In this document: positions 4,010 through 6,412 of the stretch, piece by piece
Position numbering within the stretch: position 1 is the first letter of the stretch
Layout: the number at the start of each line of letters is the position of its first letter
NCBI GenBank assembly: GCA_028678445.1
Contig: JAJRDJ010000050.1
Location: 1 to 6,412 of the forward strand
DNA: 6,412 bases
Source of the DNA: Methylococcaceae bacterium
Lineage (GTDB): Bacteria; Pseudomonadota; Gammaproteobacteria; Methylococcales; Methylococcaceae
Direction: 5' to 3'
Translations under genes and position numbers: made by a program
Notes under the pieces: generated by a model
Seen by the model: the letters and a program-made list of their open reading frames with translations, nothing else
Told to the model about the DNA's origin: nothing
The model's database searches: none

Positions 4010-6229
4010 ATGTTAGCGACTGCACTGGACATTCTTCATAAGACTTTCGGCTACGAGGCGTTCCGCGGGCTGCAATCAGCCATTATCGAGCGCTTGATCG
4101 ACGGCAGCGATGCCCTGGTGCTGATGCCGACGGGGGGGGGCAAATCCCTTTGCTACCAGATCCCCGCCATGGTCCGGCCAGGAACGGGGGTGGTCGTATC
4201 ACCGCTCATCGCGCTGATGCAGGATCAGGTCGAAGCGCTTCGGCAACTGGGCTTGAAGGCATCCTTTCTCAATTCCACCCTGGGGCTGGACGATCAGCGC
4301 CGCATCGAGCGGCAGTTTGTCGCGGGGGAACTGGACCTGTTGTACTTAGCCCCGGAACGCCTCAATACCGAGCGTTTCCTCGCGCTACTTTCGCAAACCC
4401 CGATCAGCCTCTTCGCCATTGACGAGGCGCATTGCGTCTCGCAATGGGGGCATGACTTCCGCTCCGACTATCTGCAGCTGTCGTTGCTGCATCAACGCTT
4501 TCCCGAGATTCCCCGCGTCGCCCTGACCGCAACCGCCGATGCTCGCACCCGCGAGGAGATCATCGAGCGGCTGGGTCTCGGCCAGGCGGAAATTTTCTGT
4601 AGCGGCTTCGACCGTCCCAACATCCGTTACGCTATTGGCGCCAAGCGCAAGGCCAAAGACCAGTTGCTGCATTTTCTGCGGGCCGAGCATCCTGGCGATG
4701 CCGGCATCGTCTATTGCTTGTCGCGCAAGAAAGTGGAAGACACCGCCGAGTTCCTGACCGGTCAGGGCATGACTGCCCTGCCCTACCACGCCGGCCTGCC
4801 GACCGAAGTGCGGCAACGTAACCAGCGCCGGTTTCTGATGGACGATGGCGTCATCATCGTTGCGACCATTGCTTTTGGCATGGGCATCGACAAGCCGAAT
4901 GTCCGCTTCGTCGCCCACCTCGACCTCCCTAAAAGCCCCGAAGCCTACTATCAGGAAACCGGCCGCGCCGGTCGCGACGGCGAGCCCGCCAATGCCTGGA
5001 TGGTTTATGGCCTGCAGGACGTGATCACGCTCCGGCAGATGGTGGAGGGCTCGGAAGCCGATGAGCGGCATAAACGGGTGGAACGCCATAAACTCGACGC
5101 CATGCTCGGCCTGTGCGAGGTGACCTCCTGCCGTCGCCAGACGCTGTTGCGCTATTTCGGCGAAGAACTCAGCGAACCCTGCGGCAACTGCGATAACTGC
5201 CTCTCCCCACCCGCCACCTGGGATGGGACGGAAGCCGCGCGCAAGGCCTTGTCCTGCGTCTACCGGGCCAGCCAGCGCTTCGGCGCGCAGCACCTTATCG
5301 ATATTTTGCGGGGCAAAAACAGCGAGCGCATAGAGCGGCTGGGGCATCGCCACCTGAGCACCTACGGCATCGGCTCCGACCTGGACGACAAGCAATGGCT
5401 ATCCGTCTTCCGGCAACTGCTCACCCTGGGTTACCTGAACGTGGATCACGAGGCGTTTGGCGCCCTCAAGCTGACCAATGCCTGCCGGTCCGTACTGCGC
5501 GGAGAAGAGCGGGTGTTGTTGCGGCGCGATGAGGAAAAGCAGCTGGAGCGGCGAGAGTCAAGCACCAGCACCACCTTGGCCGATCCCGCAAACCACCGGC
5601 TGTGGCTGGCGCTGCGGGACCTGCGCAAGCGGCTTGCGGAAACCCAGGGCGTGCCGCCCTATGTCATCTTCCATGACACCGTTCTGCTCGACATGGTCAA
5701 GCAAAGACCCCGGAGCCTTAGGGAGATGGGGAAGCTATCGGGTGTGGGCGAAAAGAAGCTCGAACGTTATGGCGCGGATTTTCTGAAGGTCATCAGGCCG
5801 CATCCCGGGCCATCGCCCTCGGTTACCGGGCTGAACGCAACGGCCACGGAAACGCTCACCCTGTTCCGGCGCGGGATGAACGCCGAACAAATCGCGGCGC
5901 GACGCGAACTTAAAACCAGCACGATTCTTGAACACCTGGCCACTGGGATACAGCACGGCCTCCTGGCGGTCCGCGAGGTCGTCGGCCTTGGCGTTGCGGA
6001 CCTGACCCGGATTGAGCAGGTCTGGCAAGGCTTGCCGGATGAGGAAAAACGCGGCGTGAAGCACTTGTATGAGGCGTTTGAAGGCAAATACGAGTATGGC
6101 ATTCTGCGCTGTCTACGCGCGGAGTGGGAACGGCAGGCAGCGCTGGAAAAGCCATTGGTTGGCTACCCTAAGGGTCGTAGTAATTTGAATTATGCAGGGC
6201 CGAAAAAATATCTTGATCAATACGAATGA
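4010..6229 (+). CDS. recQ: ATP-dependent DNA helicase RecQ with C-terminal HTH_40-like extension
   Basis: RecQ is a cytoplasmic 3'-5' DNA helicase acting in recombination, fork repair and suppression of illegitimate exchange. This 739-residue protein has every landmark. They are motif 0 (FGYEAFR...Q22), Walker A TGGGKS with K45, DEAH at 138-141 followed by the aromatic loop CVSQWGHDFR, motif III ALTATA, and motif VI YYQETGRAGRDG (313-324). The zinc cysteines are C374, C391, C394 and C397. A winged-helix RQC region lies at about 408-505 and an HRDC domain at about 528-597. Escherichia coli RecQ is about 609 residues; the extra 130 here carry an HTH_40-like segment (about 613-700, with FRRGMNAEQIAARRELKTST) and a basic tail. 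The frame opens at a TTG (3941), but homology begins at ATG 4010. It is divergent from the porin and overlaps the next gene by ATGA. No key residue is missing. Confidence 0.97.
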   Translation: MLATALDILHKTFGYEAFRGLQSAIIERLIDGSDALVLMPTGGGKSLCYQIPAMVRPGTGVVVSPLIALMQDQVEALRQLGLKASFLNSTLGLDDQRRIERQFVAGELDLLYLAPERLNTERFLALLSQTPISLFAIDEAHCVSQWGHDFRSDYLQLSLLHQRFPEIPRVALTATADARTREEIIERLGLGQAEIFCSGFDRPNIRYAIGAKRKAKDQLLHFLRAEHPGDAGIVYCLSRKKVEDTAEFLTGQGMTALPYHAGLPTEVRQRNQRRFLMDDGVIIVATIAFGMGIDKPNVRFVAHLDLPKSPEAYYQETGRAGRDGEPANAWMVYGLQDVITLRQMVEGSEADERHKRVERHKLDAMLGLCEVTSCRRQTLLRYFGEELSEPCGNCDNCLSPPATWDGTEAARKALSCVYRASQRFGAQHLIDILRGKNSERIERLGHRHLSTYGIGSDLDDKQWLSVFRQLLTLGYLNVDHEAFGALKLTNACRSVLRGEERVLLRRDEEKQLERRESSTSTTLADPANHRLWLALRDLRKRLAETQGVPPYVIFHDTVLLDMVKQRPRSLREMGKLSGVGEKKLERYGADFLKVIRPHPGPSPSVTGLNATATETLTLFRRGMNAEQIAARRELKTSTILEHLATGIQHGLLAVREVVGLGVADLTRIEQVWQGLPDEEKRGVKHLYEAFEGKYEYGILRCLRAEWERQAALEKPLVGYPKGRSNLNYAGPKKYLDQYE
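4132..4140 (+). repeat. Nine-G homopolymer within the recQ Walker A codons
   Basis: An uninterrupted run of nine G spans the last base of the Thr41 codon through the first two bases of Gly44 (ACG GGG GGG GGC). Runs of this length are prone to slippage; gain or loss of one G would shift frame at codon 44 and remove nearly all of the helicase. The amino acids themselves are invariant in RecQ, but the codon choice is not forced. Confidence 0.95.
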
Positions 6230-6412
6230 ACGTCAAGATCGCAGCCCCTCCGCATGGCCCGAAGACCGGATGGGCACGGCGCATGCTTGGGGACTTTCAC
6301 GTCACTGGCCTGTTCTGGTATCGCTTCCATCGGTGGGCTATCGCTACACTGCCCGAATGGACCCTTGGCATCTGGATTACCCTCTTCACGAGCCTCTTTT
6401 TTCTGACGATCC
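6226..6412 (+). CDS. N-terminus of a probable membrane-associated protein, perhaps acyltransferase-like; C-terminus outside window
   Basis: The frame starts at ATG 6226, which overlaps the recQ stop (ATGA), and stays open for 62 codons to the window end. The visible sequence is a basic, Pro-rich start (MNVKIAAPPHGPKTGWARR) followed by aromatic and hydrophobic segments (FHVTGLFWYRFHRWA, then LPEWTLGIWITLFTSLFF). This layout resembles the N-terminal membrane-associated part of LpxL-like or lysophospholipid acyltransferase-like proteins, but the catalytic HX4D motif would lie beyond the window, so the family is a weak guess. No Shine-Dalgarno precedes the ATG, so translation is probably coupled to recQ. 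An alternative internal ATG exists at codon 20. Confidence 0.6.
   Translation, partial: MNVKIAAPPHGPKTGWARRMLGDFHVTGLFWYRFHRWAIATLPEWTLGIWITLFTSLFFLTI

Noticed and set aside
4385..5395. Long minus-strand open frame of 336 codons antisense to recQ
   Set aside because: It lies fully inside recQ, whose frame has all helicase motifs. The antisense frame has no recognisable domain and is a side effect of GC-rich third codon positions.

Overview
The window looks like chromosomal DNA from a GC-rich Gram-negative bacterium, most likely a gammaproteobacterium. Support comes from an outer-membrane porin, an outer-membrane-type lipoprotein, a proteobacterial-style RecQ and a CYP51-type P450. Bacterial CYP51 is uncommon and is known from Methylococcus-type methanotrophs, mycobacteria and a few other groups. 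CYP51 together with this porin type makes a sterol-producing methanotroph (Methylococcales) a reasonable but unproven guess. I see no rRNA, tRNA, CRISPR array, transposase or phage gene.

Left part, minus strand (1-1916): the N-terminal 349 codons of a sterol 14-alpha-demethylase-type cytochrome P450 (start 1049, running off the window before the haem-cysteine loop). About 175 bases of possible control region lie upstream of it. Next comes a 124-residue membrane protein (1599 to 1225) built as an internal duplication. The stretch 1600-1862 holds no secure gene; a 52-codon frame touching the membrane gene by an ATGA overlap may be a small gene or the relic of a frameshifted one. A strong Rho-independent terminator at 1859-1890 insulates all this from the next unit.

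Middle part, minus strand (1917-3822): a two-gene unit. A 467-residue BBP2-type outer-membrane beta-barrel porin (3768 to 2365) is followed by a 131-residue lipoprotein (2312 to 1917), and the terminator ends the unit. Upstream of the porin is a near-consensus sigma-54 (-24/-12) promoter at 3822-3807, with two imperfect or short dyads about 115-140 bases upstream of the predicted transcript start, where an enhancer-binding activator would sit. This makes the porin-lipoprotein pair look like an inducible envelope system and is the most interesting regulatory reading in the window.

Right part, plus strand (4010-6412): recQ, divergent from the porin, encodes a 739-residue RecQ helicase with an extra C-terminal HTH_40-like domain and a nine-G homopolymer inside its Walker A codons. 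It has no Shine-Dalgarno, and a -10-like TACAAT ends eight bases before the ATG, so its mRNA may be leaderless. The recQ stop overlaps (ATGA) the start of a partial gene whose 62 visible codons weakly resemble the N-terminus of a membrane-bound acyltransferase-like protein. No obvious pathway joins the P450, porin and RecQ units.
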